DNA of 39,987 nucleotides from a virus: IMG/VR virus record IMGVR_UViG_3300033816_000321, positions 1 through 39,987 of that record, one strand, 5' to 3'. Position 1 is the stretch's first letter. Each line of letters begins with the position of its first letter. Positions 6,889 through 15,365 of the stretch are shown here, in pieces. The translations under genes and the position numbers were made by a program. The notes under the pieces were generated by a model, which was given only the letters and a program-made list of their open reading frames with translations, did no database searches and had not been told where the DNA came from.

Positions 6889-9800
6889 ATGTCTACCCCA
6901 TCAAATTTGTATGCAGAAAAAATATATTCTGAGCACCCACTAGTTTTGTGGGCCTTAGATGATGCTCTTGACTATAAAAGTTTAATTTCTGAAGCACAAA
7001 GAGACATCTCTGATTCTTGGACTATATCAGATGCAACAGCAACGTTGGAATCAGAATCTCTTAAAGAGCCATTTTCAAATAGTGCTTTAACATTAATTGA
7101 AATTGATGTTCCACTTACTGAAACTCTTGAAGCATCAATAATTAGCCCTAATATATTGAATTTTGATACGCTTGAAGACCTTGAAACTTTTACAATAGGT
7201 TCATATTTTTATTCAAATAGCGTTTTCTTGCAGAGTGTCTCTATCGGATATGAATACACAGACCCAAGCACATCTCAAATAGTTCAAGAATTAAAAACAT
7301 TTACAAGCACCCTTTATCAAAAGTGGGGATTTATTTCTGAAACTTTTGAAATTCCAAATGTTTCTGCACAATTAAGAATTGTTCTTAAAGTAAAAATATT
7401 TGAAGGATCTGGACTTACAACAGAAAATCAATTTTATTTTAATGGTATTACTTTAGGTCAATGGAACGAAGAGTTTAATACGTATTCTTTAAATGGAATA
7501 TCAGAAACTACGGTTCCGTCAACAGTAAGTATTTATGGTGGTTTGGATGCAGTAGAAGCCCAAGCATACGGTATTGCAGAAGATTCTGGATATTATATTA
7601 CAGAGGGTGGACTAAAATGTAAAAATGCAGGAATTCCATTAGTATATGGAGCAAGCGGGGCAACAAGGCTAGAGCCATATTCAGATGCATCTTTAATAAT
7701 TCCAGGCAAAGGATTTTTAAATAAGGCTGGACAGTATAACGATTATACGATTGAATTCTGGGCAAGGATAGCAGCAAACACTTTGACACCATTTAAAATT
7801 TTTGGACCAATTGCATCAGACGATGGGCTATATGTTGAAGACGGATTTTTAACACTAGTTATTGGAAATCAATTTGCTTCTCACTTTGTTGGTGAATGGT
7901 TTAGGCCAATGCTAGTTCATATTCGTTTAATTAGAAATTCGGCATCACTATTAATCAATGGAGAAGAAGTTTTATCTTTATCTTTTGATACTTCCGCTCT
8001 CTCTTTACCAGAAGAACTTGATAATAATGGAGATAGCCAAGACTGGCTTGGGTTTTATGCAAACGCCAGTGTGTATCCTTTTGAAATTGATTGTGTTGCA
8101 ATTTATTCCTATCAGGTTCCAGTTACAGTAGCAAAACGCAGATGGGTATATGGACAAGGAGTTATATCCCCAGAAGGAATTAACTCAGCCTATGGTGGAA
8201 CAACTGCATTCATAGATTATCCATTTGCCAACTATACGGCAAACTATAATTATCCAGATTTTGCAAAGTGGGATCAAGGAAGTTTTGATAATTTAATAAC
8301 AACGCCAACAAGTTTAAGAACACCAGAATATACACTACCTGAAATATTTTTAGATGATAAAACATTAGAAGAGTTGTATGAGGATAATCAGTCAATACAG
8401 GAGAACGAATCTGGTCCGTTTACTGAGAACAGGTTTTTATCTTTTAGACCAAATAATACCTGGAATGATAAAAATACCTATATTAATTTTGATAAATTTA
8501 ATGTTTTAACAAATCAGGCTGATGCGGTCTATGGTGTTTTTAGTTCCCACGATTTAACTTCTGAGGAAATATTATTTAAAATATATAATCCAATAACTGG
8601 AAATTATTTTTCTATTATTAAAGATGCTGATGAAATTAAATATTCTTTAACCTATAATGGAAATACTGAACTACTTTTTACGTCAGACCCAATAACAGCA
8701 AATACCATTTTTGCAACAGGATTTAATTTAAGAGATATTTCTGATAATTTTGGTGGAAATGTTAGTTCATTTTTTGGAAATCAAAATTCTTTAAAAATGT
8801 ATGTAGGCGGAGACAACTTCGGAGAATATTCTTTTACTGGAAAAATTTATTCTGTTGGTATTTGTAATACAAAAAATTTGTCTAAAATATTAGATAATTT
8901 TGATGAAAATGGAATTGCTATTTTAGACAATGGCTCAATATTGATTTCTCATACAGCAAGTTACACACTTCTACCTTCCGAAGCATATCAAAAATACTTC
9001 TTAGACATAGGCGTTGCTGGAAGTTGGCAAGACTATTTGCCACTTTCTTATTTTGGACAATTTGTAAAAAATAAAAATGGTGATGAATATTATGATTTAG
9101 ACTTTTTACAGTTTAATTTAGGATATCCAACTACTACAAACATAATTGAAGAATCTGGAAATGCTGGACTTTATTACGATACAACTGGAGCACAAATAAA
9201 AAGTTATATTACTTTTCAATATGTCTCTGAAGGTGCAAACATTTCAACACAATTTGCAAATGAACAAGCACTAAACCAGTACAAGGTTATTGATATAGGT
9301 GATTATGAAGACTGGGAGACCACAAGATTTGAAGTGTTAAATAACACATTGATTTATCCTATTAAAACAAAAGATTTTAATAGTCTTGCTATTGTTTATA
9401 CTCTTGAATTTAACAGTCGTGGTATTTTAACTAAACCAATATTTTTAAATAAATTACAGTTGGCGTCTCAGGCCTTTAATGATAATTCATCTAATCCTAT
9501 TGGAACAAGATTTGGCGTAGATCTGTTTCCTTATAAGAAAAATGGAATATACTTTGACTATAAATCAAAAAATCCATTTAGCATATACAAAGAAAGCACA
9601 CCATATTTATATCTAACCAAAACGTCTGGAATAGAGGTGCGTGGAGAACTTAATGTTTTAGAAAATCGTGGGCTCTCTCTTCCAATTAATAAAGAACTGG
9701 CAACATCTTATAAGGTAAGCGCTATGCAGTTATGGTTAAGATATGACCAAGACACTTTCCCAGAGACAGCAACAGAAATATTTGAAATTAATCATAAAAA

Positions 9801-10353
9801 TGGTACACTAAAATTTTATATTCAGGCAAATAGCGCTACTATGAATAGGGCAAGAGTATTTGTCTTAAATGAAAATGGAGTTGAATATAATGGGCTTGCC
9901 TTTTATTTAAATGGCAACCTCGTAAGAGAACCAGTCTTATCTCTTAAAGAGTGGTCATCTATTGGCATTTCTTTTTTAACATCCCTAGTATGTGATTCAT
10001 ATTTGGGAAATATAAATATTACAGGTCCAGCGCTATTTAATAATATTGCATATTATCAAGCAAATAGTTTGCAAGAGGTTGAAAGCAGAACCTTTAGACC
10101 TTGGTATAAAGTCTTAACGGATGGCCTTACAACTCTTGATTGGCAATTCTGGAATAATAACTTTACTTGGGATGGCATGTTGGTTATAGGCTCATCTGAG
10201 TTTTATGGAATTGACCCGCTGGATATCTATAAAACATACATAGGGACAAATAAAATTATAGTTGACGATGGCGAAGGGCTAATTTATCAGCCTGAAAAAT
10301 TAAAAATATACTCAGAGGTAGAATGGTCAAGCACTGTCGCTACACCAGTATAA
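6889..10353 (+). CDS. Large LamG-like minor tail protein
   Basis: This 1154-residue protein is a probable tail appendage with several concanavalin A/LamG-like beta-sandwich regions, folds that often bind glycans. The start (LYAEKIYSEHPLVLWALDD) resembles the opening of LamG-containing minor tail proteins of actinobacterial phages. The clearest LamG-like segment is about residues 260-400 (YTIEFWARI, then SLLINGEEVLSLSFD). Similar stretches lie near 538-660 (ILFKIYNP, KMYVGGDNFGEYSF, GKIYSVGICN) and 944-1057 (MQLWLRYDQ, LKFYIQ). It is AT-rich with mostly AAT, TTT and AGA codons, unlike the reductase. It has its own promoter and ends at the next promoter. Surface binding is inferred from the fold. 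Confidence 0.7.
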   Translation: MSTPSNLYAEKIYSEHPLVLWALDDALDYKSLISEAQRDISDSWTISDATATLESESLKEPFSNSALTLIEIDVPLTETLEASIISPNILNFDTLEDLETFTIGSYFYSNSVFLQSVSIGYEYTDPSTSQIVQELKTFTSTLYQKWGFISETFEIPNVSAQLRIVLKVKIFEGSGLTTENQFYFNGITLGQWNEEFNTYSLNGISETTVPSTVSIYGGLDAVEAQAYGIAEDSGYYITEGGLKCKNAGIPLVYGASGATRLEPYSDASLIIPGKGFLNKAGQYNDYTIEFWARIAANTLTPFKIFGPIASDDGLYVEDGFLTLVIGNQFASHFVGEWFRPMLVHIRLIRNSASLLINGEEVLSLSFDTSALSLPEELDNNGDSQDWLGFYANASVYPFEIDCVAIYSYQVPVTVAKRRWVYGQGVISPEGINSAYGGTTAFIDYPFANYTANYNYPDFAKWDQGSFDNLITTPTSLRTPEYTLPEIFLDDKTLEELYEDNQSIQENESGPFTENRFLSFRPNNTWNDKNTYINFDKFNVLTNQADAVYGVFSSHDLTSEEILFKIYNPITGNYFSIIKDADEIKYSLTYNGNTELLFTSDPITANTIFATGFNLRDISDNFGGNVSSFFGNQNSLKMYVGGDNFGEYSFTGKIYSVGICNTKNLSKILDNFDENGIAILDNGSILISHTASYTLLPSEAYQKYFLDIGVAGSWQDYLPLSYFGQFVKNKNGDEYYDLDFLQFNLGYPTTTNIIEESGNAGLYYDTTGAQIKSYITFQYVSEGANISTQFANEQALNQYKVIDIGDYEDWETTRFEVLNNTLIYPIKTKDFNSLAIVYTLEFNSRGILTKPIFLNKLQLASQAFNDNSSNPIGTRFGVDLFPYKKNGIYFDYKSKNPFSIYKESTPYLYLTKTSGIEVRGELNVLENRGLSLPINKELATSYKVSAMQLWLRYDQDTFPETATEIFEINHKNGTLKFYIQANSATMNRARVFVLNENGVEYNGLAFYLNGNLVREPVLSLKEWSSIGISFLTSLVCDSYLGNINITGPALFNNIAYYQANSLQEVESRTFRPWYKVLTDGLTTLDWQFWNNNFTWDGMLVIGSSEFYGIDPLDIYKTYIGTNKIIVDDGEGLIYQPEKLKIYSEVEWSSTVATPV

Positions 10354-10355
10354 TC

Positions 10356-10364
10356 TGATATACT
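10356..10364 (+). promoter_or_regulatory. Extended -10 promoter, leaderless type
   Basis: TGATATACT begins 3 nt after the preceding stop. The last T (10364) is 7 nt before ATG 10372, predicting a start at about 10371 and an essentially leaderless mRNA. No Shine-Dalgarno is present. This supports ATG 10372 over the in-frame GTG 10366. Confidence 0.6.
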
Positions 10365-10371
10365 TGTGGTT

Positions 10372-10767
10372 ATGGAATCATTAATTAACCCAAAAACTGG
10401 TAAACCGTATGTACAAAATGTTCGTCGCAAGGTAATAGATAAGCATTATGACTGGGGGCTTTACGTATACAAAAAGTCTGATGGAAAGTGGTTTACAGAC
10501 GACACTGGGTCAATTTTAAACATACCTTCAGACCGTGGCGATCTATCTAAAATTGCAGAACTGAGAAAGGCTGCCATGCATTATGGAGATGACGGTGAAG
10601 GCAAGGCAGTTTTTGTTCCTGGACTTACAAGAATTAGTGAAGAAGAATACTCTGAACAAAAAGAAAGAATGAGAGAAGGACTAATTCCTTCAATGAATGA
10701 TTTAGGTGCTTGGCATGCAGCACAACAAACATTAGATAAGTATGGAAAGGATGCTGTAAATGAGTGA
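10372..10767 (+). CDS. Unknown protein immediately before portal
   Basis: This encodes 131 residues that I do not recognise. It is charged, with no membrane segment or signal peptide, and contains KVIDKHYDWGLYVYKKSDGK and a lysine/glutamate-rich C-terminal half. The start is taken as ATG 10372 because a -10 motif ends 7 nt before it; a GTG at 10366 is in frame. It overlaps the portal gene by 8 nt, so the two are probably translationally coupled. Its position is where a terminase gene often sits, but no ATPase motif (Walker A) is visible, so it is not a large terminase. A small head or packaging accessory protein is possible. Confidence 0.7.
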   Translation: MESLINPKTGKPYVQNVRRKVIDKHYDWGLYVYKKSDGKWFTDDTGSILNIPSDRGDLSKIAELRKAAMHYGDDGEGKAVFVPGLTRISEEEYSEQKERMREGLIPSMNDLGAWHAAQQTLDKYGKDAVNE

Positions 10768-12364
10768 TGAGCAAGAATATATCCGTGTAGGTCTTAATAC
10801 ACAGGACAAAGAAGAAAATCCATTTAAGCATCAAGACCCTTTTAACAAAAGTTGGGAAGACTTAAAAGACTACTCTGGATTAGACCAAAATTTTCGTCGT
10901 AGAACAACTCGTAATCTTTCAAAATATATTAGCCCAGAAACAAACCAAGCATATTTAAATGCAGCAAATGTTACACCTTCGGGGGTAGAGGCAAGTTCAA
11001 AGCAGATTAATCCTGGCACGGTATACAGGAACGGTTACGGATTATTTGACGTAATTACTCCACCATATAACATGTATGAATTAGCCAACTTCTATGACAC
11101 ATCATTTGCCAACCATGCTGCGATTGATGCTAAAGTAGAAAACGTAGTTGGTCTTGGATACCGTTTTGATATTTCAGATAGAACCATGTTAAGGTTTGAA
11201 ATGAATGAAGATCAAGCAGCAGTAGATCGTGCTCGTAATCGTATAGAAAGAGCAAAAATTCAATTACGTGATTGGCTAGAAAGTTTAAATGATGACGATA
11301 GTTTTACAAAAACTATGGAAAAGGTTTATACAGATCTTCAAGCAACTGGAAACGGATTTATTGAAGTAGGTAGAACCGTGGCTGGTGATATCGGATATGT
11401 TGGGCATATTCCAGCAACTACTGTTCGTGTACGTCGTCTACGTGATGGATTTATTCAGATTATTGGTCAAAAGGTAGTTTACTTTAGAAACTTTGGGGCA
11501 AAAAATCAAAACCCTATGGGGACAGACCCAAGACCAAATGAAATTATTCATCTTAAAGAATACTCTCCATTAAATACATTTTATGGTATTCCAGATATTG
11601 TTGCAGCAATGCCATCTTTAATTGGAGATCAATTAGCGTCTCAGTATAATATTGACTACTTTGAAAATAAAGCAGTTCCAAGATATGTAGTAACTTTAAA
11701 GGGTGCAAAGTTATCGGGGGATGCTGAAGATAAAATGTTTAGATTTTTACAAACTGGACTAAAAGCCCAATCTCATAGAACACTATATATCCCACTTCCT
11801 GGCGATAGTGATGGTAATAAAGTTGAATTTAAAATGGAGCCAATTGAAAATGGTATCCAGGATGGATCATTTAAAGAGTATCGTAAACAAAACCGTGATG
11901 ATATTTTAATTGCACATCAGGTTCCAATTTCTAAACTTGGCGGTGCTGATTCAGGCATTGCAGCAGCACTTTCACAAGATCGCACTTTTAAGGAGCAGGT
12001 CTCTCGTCCAGCACAAAAACATCTTGAAAAAGTAGTTAATAAGATTATTAAAGAAAAAACAGATATCCTTGAACTTAAATTTAATGAACTCACCCTTACT
12101 GATGAAATTGCTCAATCTCAGATTATTGAGCGTTATGTTAAGACTCAGGTTATGACTCCTAATGAGGCTCGTGAAAAATTAGACTTGCCACAAAGGGCAG
12201 ATGGGGATGATCCTTTTGTTATGTCGCCAAGACAAGCGACTGATTCTAGAGCAAATTTAGCGGGTACTCGCCAAAGAGATTCGGAAAGAACAAATAATAA
12301 TTCTGATTCATCAACTACGATTGCTGGTCGTAATCCACAGGGTGAGGGTAGATCGTCTCAATAG
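10760..12364 (+). CDS. Portal protein
   Basis: The portal forms the dodecameric ring at the capsid vertex through which DNA is packaged and the tail attached. The 534 residues fit the usual portal size and look like the PBSX/HK97-like group. Features include FYDTSFANHAAIDAKVENVV near residues 113-132, NGFIEVGR, HIPATTVRVRR, the typical EIIHLKEYSPLNTFYGIPDI, then DYFENKAVPRYVV, and MTPNEAREKLDLP near the C-terminus. The last 50 residues are polar and disordered-looking. It overlaps the preceding gene by 8 nt with AAAGGA at 10746-10751. It is followed by protease and capsid genes in the usual head-gene order. Confidence 0.9.
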   Translation: MSDEQEYIRVGLNTQDKEENPFKHQDPFNKSWEDLKDYSGLDQNFRRRTTRNLSKYISPETNQAYLNAANVTPSGVEASSKQINPGTVYRNGYGLFDVITPPYNMYELANFYDTSFANHAAIDAKVENVVGLGYRFDISDRTMLRFEMNEDQAAVDRARNRIERAKIQLRDWLESLNDDDSFTKTMEKVYTDLQATGNGFIEVGRTVAGDIGYVGHIPATTVRVRRLRDGFIQIIGQKVVYFRNFGAKNQNPMGTDPRPNEIIHLKEYSPLNTFYGIPDIVAAMPSLIGDQLASQYNIDYFENKAVPRYVVTLKGAKLSGDAEDKMFRFLQTGLKAQSHRTLYIPLPGDSDGNKVEFKMEPIENGIQDGSFKEYRKQNRDDILIAHQVPISKLGGADSGIAAALSQDRTFKEQVSRPAQKHLEKVVNKIIKEKTDILELKFNELTLTDEIAQSQIIERYVKTQVMTPNEAREKLDLPQRADGDDPFVMSPRQATDSRANLAGTRQRDSERTNNNSDSSTTIAGRNPQGEGRSSQ

Positions 12365-12386
12365 TTGAGAAAACTATATAAAGCGG

Positions 12387-12395
12387 TGCTATAAT
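12387..12395 (+). promoter_or_regulatory. Extended -10 promoter, near-leaderless type
   Basis: TGCTATAAT ends 9 nt before ATG 12405, so start is predicted near 12402 with a leader of about 3 nt. No Shine-Dalgarno is present. A TTGAGA at 12365-12370 could be a weak -35 but has a 19-nt spacer. Confidence 0.65.
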
Positions 12396-12404
12396 TATAA
12401 CGTT

Positions 12405-13739
12405 ATGTTAATAAACAAGGCTCATTGGGAAACTAAAGGTGACAATGTTCGCCTTTCAATGCCCATTGGAAAAGTAGATGTTGAACGCCGTATGGTGTCT
12501 GGCTTTGCTACGCTTGATAACGTTGATCGCCAAGGCGACATAGTTACAACAGAATCTAGTATAGAGGCTTTTAAAAACTTCCGTGGCAATCTTCGTGAAA
12601 TGCACCAGCCAAGTGCTGTAGGAAAGATTGTTTCTTTTAAAGAAGACAAATATTTTGATCCAAACGACAAAAAGTTTTATAGTGGAGTTTACGTATCTGC
12701 ATATGTTTCTAAAGGTGCACAAGATGCTTGGGAAAAAGTTTTAGATGGAACATACACTGGATTTTCAATTGGTGGCAATATAAAGACTTGGGATGATGCT
12801 TATGATGAAAAAATTGATAAAACAATTCGTGTAATCAAAACATATGAACTGCATGAGTTATCTCTTGTAGACAATCCAGCAAACCAGTTTGCAAATATTT
12901 TATCTATTGAAAAGGTAAATGGACAAAACGTAGTAGATGGATATTTGTCAAAAACAGAAATTGAGAACGTATTTTGGGATTCAGAAAACGGCATTGTTAT
13001 GGTTTCAGATTCTGATTCAGTAACAAGTCCAGTAACTGGAAACAAAATGCAAAATATTGGTTTTATAGAAAAGAATGATAAAGATAATGCAGAAATGATA
13101 AAATTCTTAGTTGATAGTGCTAAAGGCATTAATACAATTAAGATTACTAAGGAGGTAAATCAAATGACAGAATCAACAGAAGCAGTTGTAGAAACTGCAG
13201 TTGAAAATGCAGAGATTGCTCCAGAGGCACAGCCAGCAGAAGTAGCAGCAGATGTAACAACAGAGGTTGTTGCAGAAACAGCAGAAACTCCTGCAGTCGC
13301 TGAAGAAGCACCAGTAGTTGAAGAACTTGCTGTTGCTAAATCGGATGATGGTGGTGCAGAATCTTCTGCTGCAAAAGCAGCAGTTGAAGTAGAGAATGTA
13401 GTGGAAAAATCTATTGCAGATGTTAAAGAAGAAGTTGCCAAGGCAGTTTCAGAAATTAATACTTCTCTTACTAATGCCTTTGGCGATCTTGCTGCAACTA
13501 TCAAATCTCTTAATGAGAAGGTAACAGCAGTAACAAAATCTCTTGATGCAGTAACATCAGATGTTAACGGTATCAAGAATAACTTTAACGAGTTTGGCAA
13601 GCGAGTAGATCTTGTAGAACAAGACACCGCTTTCCGCAAGTCTGGCGATCTAGGCGAGATCGTACAGGAATCACCACAAGTGGTTCAAAAATCCCTATGG
13701 GGCGGTCGTTTCCTCACATCAACCGACCTATTTAACTAA
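12405..13739 (+). CDS. Prohead protease fused to scaffold-like C-terminal region
   Basis: The N-terminal half (about residues 20-170) resembles XkdF/HK97-type prohead serine proteases (Peptidase_S78-like), which mature the capsid. VSGFATLDNVDRQGDIV is at 31-47. REMHQPSAVG carries the likely catalytic H67, and TGFSIGG the likely catalytic S121. ELHELSLVDNPAN at 148-160 is the family hallmark. The C-terminal half (about 250-444) is alanine/glutamate-rich, then predicted coiled coil (SLNEKVTAVTKSLDAV), like a scaffold. An in-frame ATG at 13164 with a strong Shine-Dalgarno could produce the scaffold alone. The gene lies between portal and major capsid, as expected. The full-length start appears leaderless. 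Confidence 0.85.
   Translation: MLINKAHWETKGDNVRLSMPIGKVDVERRMVSGFATLDNVDRQGDIVTTESSIEAFKNFRGNLREMHQPSAVGKIVSFKEDKYFDPNDKKFYSGVYVSAYVSKGAQDAWEKVLDGTYTGFSIGGNIKTWDDAYDEKIDKTIRVIKTYELHELSLVDNPANQFANILSIEKVNGQNVVDGYLSKTEIENVFWDSENGIVMVSDSDSVTSPVTGNKMQNIGFIEKNDKDNAEMIKFLVDSAKGINTIKITKEVNQMTESTEAVVETAVENAEIAPEAQPAEVAADVTTEVVAETAETPAVAEEAPVVEELAVAKSDDGGAESSAAKAAVEVENVVEKSIADVKEEVAKAVSEINTSLTNAFGDLAATIKSLNEKVTAVTKSLDAVTSDVNGIKNNFNEFGKRVDLVEQDTAFRKSGDLGEIVQESPQVVQKSLWGGRFLTSTDLFN
13164..13739 (+). CDS. Nested in-frame scaffold protein (internal start)
   Basis: An internal ATG at codon 254 of the protease gene is preceded by TAAGGAGGT at 13148-13156 with 7 nt spacing, one of the best ribosome sites in the window. 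It would give 191 residues beginning MTESTEAVVETA: an acidic alanine-rich segment, then a coiled coil, ending GGRFLTSTDLFN. That is what a capsid scaffold looks like. Lambda Nu3, translated from within the protease gene C, is the established precedent. The separate product here is inferred from the start site and domain boundary. Confidence 0.6.
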   Translation: MTESTEAVVETAVENAEIAPEAQPAEVAADVTTEVVAETAETPAVAEEAPVVEELAVAKSDDGGAESSAAKAAVEVENVVEKSIADVKEEVAKAVSEINTSLTNAFGDLAATIKSLNEKVTAVTKSLDAVTSDVNGIKNNFNEFGKRVDLVEQDTAFRKSGDLGEIVQESPQVVQKSLWGGRFLTSTDLFN

Positions 13740-13766
13740 GGTAAAATCACTAGGAGGTGAAAAATA

Positions 13767-14918
13767 ATGTCGGAACAAAATAAAGACCTAGAAAAAAACT
13801 ATCCAGGATCAGGCGGAGCAGGCAATGAGATTAACTCTCAGGGCGGTTTCGTTTCTGGTGGTATTGGTGGTGCAACAGGTTTGGACTCTGCAGCACAGTC
13901 TGTAGGATCACAACTTGGTAACACTGCTACTGCAGCATTCGGTTCAACAACTGGAGCAAATGCAGTAAACCCAACAGGTGTTGCAGGTGGTATTTTAGCA
14001 CCAGAGCAAGCACGTCGTTTTATTGACTACGTATGGGATGCAACTGTCCTCGCTAAAGATGGCCGTCGTGTCACCATGAGAGCAAACACCATGGAAATTG
14101 AAAAGGTAAACGTAGGTGAGCGTGTAATTCGTGCTGCTGCTCAAGGCGCACCAGATTATACAAACATCGGCGCAACCTTTACAAAAGTTGAATTAACAAC
14201 CAAAAAGATTCGTCTTGATTGGGAAGTATCAACTGAAGCACTTGAAGACAATATTGAAGGTGGAGCACTTGAAGATCATCTAGTTCGCTTGATGACCAAT
14301 GCTTTCGCAAATGATATTGAAGATCTTGCTATCAACGGTCTTGGAACAGGCTCAGACGCATTCCTTTCAATTATGGAAGGATTCGTTAAGCAGACCCGTG
14401 GAACAGTCGGAAACGACGCACACGAGTATGCAGCAACTGTTGCAGATAACAACTACACAACATCAGTAATGCAGGGCTTGCTTCTAGCAATGCCACGCAA
14501 GTATCGTGCACTTAAGTCAAACCTTAAGTTCTACGCAGGTACTGATGCTTTTGCTGGTATCGTTCGCAACAACGGTACACTTGCAGACGCCATCTCATCA
14601 GCATTTGCTGATCGTATTGGTAGCACACAGGCAAATCGTCAAGAATTCCTTGATGGTGGAGCACAAACACTAGGTAACTCACGTACAACTCGTGTACTTG
14701 GTGTAGATGTTCTTGAGGTTCCTTACTACCCTGCAGGTTATGTTGATTTAACATTCCCTCAGAACCGTGTATGGGGCTTCCAGAGAGACATCACTGTAAA
14801 CCGTGAATACAAGCCAAAGAAAGACACAATTGAATACACAGTATTCGTACGCTTTGGTATTCAATGGGAAGAACTAGATGCAGTCGCTTATGTTGACTCA
14901 GATAGCGCTGATTCCTAA
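13767..14918 (+). CDS. Major capsid protein
   Basis: This is the shell subunit, 383 residues, probably HK97 fold. It starts with a glycine-rich flexible arm (about residues 1-75), followed by GGILAPEQARRFIDYVWDAT, TTKKIRLDWEVSTEALEDNI and the helix LEDHLVRLMTNAFANDIEDL near residue 170, a pattern typical of HK97-type capsids. The Shine-Dalgarno AGGAGGTGA (13752-13760) is close to perfect, and the gene is followed by a strong terminator, both fitting very high expression. Arginine codons are almost all CGT/CGC and the gene looks less AT-rich than the tail genes. It lies directly after the protease/scaffold gene. Confidence 0.92.
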   Translation: MSEQNKDLEKNYPGSGGAGNEINSQGGFVSGGIGGATGLDSAAQSVGSQLGNTATAAFGSTTGANAVNPTGVAGGILAPEQARRFIDYVWDATVLAKDGRRVTMRANTMEIEKVNVGERVIRAAAQGAPDYTNIGATFTKVELTTKKIRLDWEVSTEALEDNIEGGALEDHLVRLMTNAFANDIEDLAINGLGTGSDAFLSIMEGFVKQTRGTVGNDAHEYAATVADNNYTTSVMQGLLLAMPRKYRALKSNLKFYAGTDAFAGIVRNNGTLADAISSAFADRIGSTQANRQEFLDGGAQTLGNSRTTRVLGVDVLEVPYYPAGYVDLTFPQNRVWGFQRDITVNREYKPKKDTIEYTVFVRFGIQWEELDAVAYVDSDSADS

Positions 14919-14937
14919 AATATAACAATCACGTACT

Positions 14938-14970
14938 AGGGAGGGCGGTATAAAAACCGTCCTCCTTATT
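14938..14970 (+). terminator. Intrinsic terminator after major capsid gene
   Basis: GGAGGGCGGT (14940-14949) pairs with ACCGTCCTCC (14956-14965) with one G-U pair and loop ATAAAA; two outer pairs can extend it. A moderately T-rich run follows. It lies 20 nt after the capsid stop and just before the next promoter. Confidence 0.85.
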
Positions 14971-14977
14971 GTTATTC

Positions 14978-14986
14978 TGGTATAAT
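14978..14986 (+). promoter_or_regulatory. Extended -10 promoter
   Basis: TGGTATAAT lies directly after the capsid terminator. Predicted start is near 14993, giving a 16-nt leader with AGGAG at 15000-15004 before ATG 15009. Confidence 0.65.
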
Positions 14987-15008
14987 TACAAATGAGTACA
15001 GGAGAATT

Positions 15009-15365
15009 ATGAATACAACAATGGAAGAACTATCAACTAAAAGCGTCTTAGCATTAAAGTCATATGCTAAAAAAAATAATATAGAACTTTTTGAAGCAAC
15101 TACCAAACTTGAAATTTTAGAAATTATTGCTAGTTGGTTTCCACCAGAAAATAAAGAAGAGCGTGTAGAAGAAGTAGATAAGGCTGAAAACATAACAAAC
15201 AAAGTAGCCTTATATTCAGATAAAAATCTTCACATGGATAATTTGGGTGCATTAAAAGTGGGGTACAACATAGTATCAAAGGAGGCATCGGAAAAGTGGC
15301 TAACTCACAGGCTAGTACGTATAGCGTCGCCTGAAGAAGTAGCATCTTATTACCGTAAAGATTAA
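15009..15365 (+). CDS. Small protein with SAP/HeH-like N-terminus, first of connector operon
   Basis: This encodes 118 residues. The first 40 (STKSVLALKSYAKKNNIELF, then ATTKLEILEIIASW) look like a SAP/HeH/LEM-type helix-extended-helix motif, which often binds nucleic acid. The rest (about 60-118) has no recognised domain. It is the first gene of a tightly overlapping head-tail connector run: its TAA shares one base with the next ATG. A small head-associated protein or DNA-end contact is possible, inferred only from place and motif. Confidence 0.75.
   Translation: MNTTMEELSTKSVLALKSYAKKNNIELFEATTKLEILEIIASWFPPENKEERVEEVDKAENITNKVALYSDKNLHMDNLGALKVGYNIVSKEASEKWLTHRLVRIASPEEVASYYRKD

Noticed and set aside
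13160-13639. 159-codon minus-strand open frame over the scaffold region
   Set aside because: Serine/threonine/alanine-rich antisense of an alanine/glutamate-rich region; no start signals.
13739-13747. AGGTAAAAT as a promoter for the capsid gene
   Set aside because: It lacks the TGN extension, and the predicted start would cut into the Shine-Dalgarno at 13752-13760. The capsid gene is probably read from 12387.
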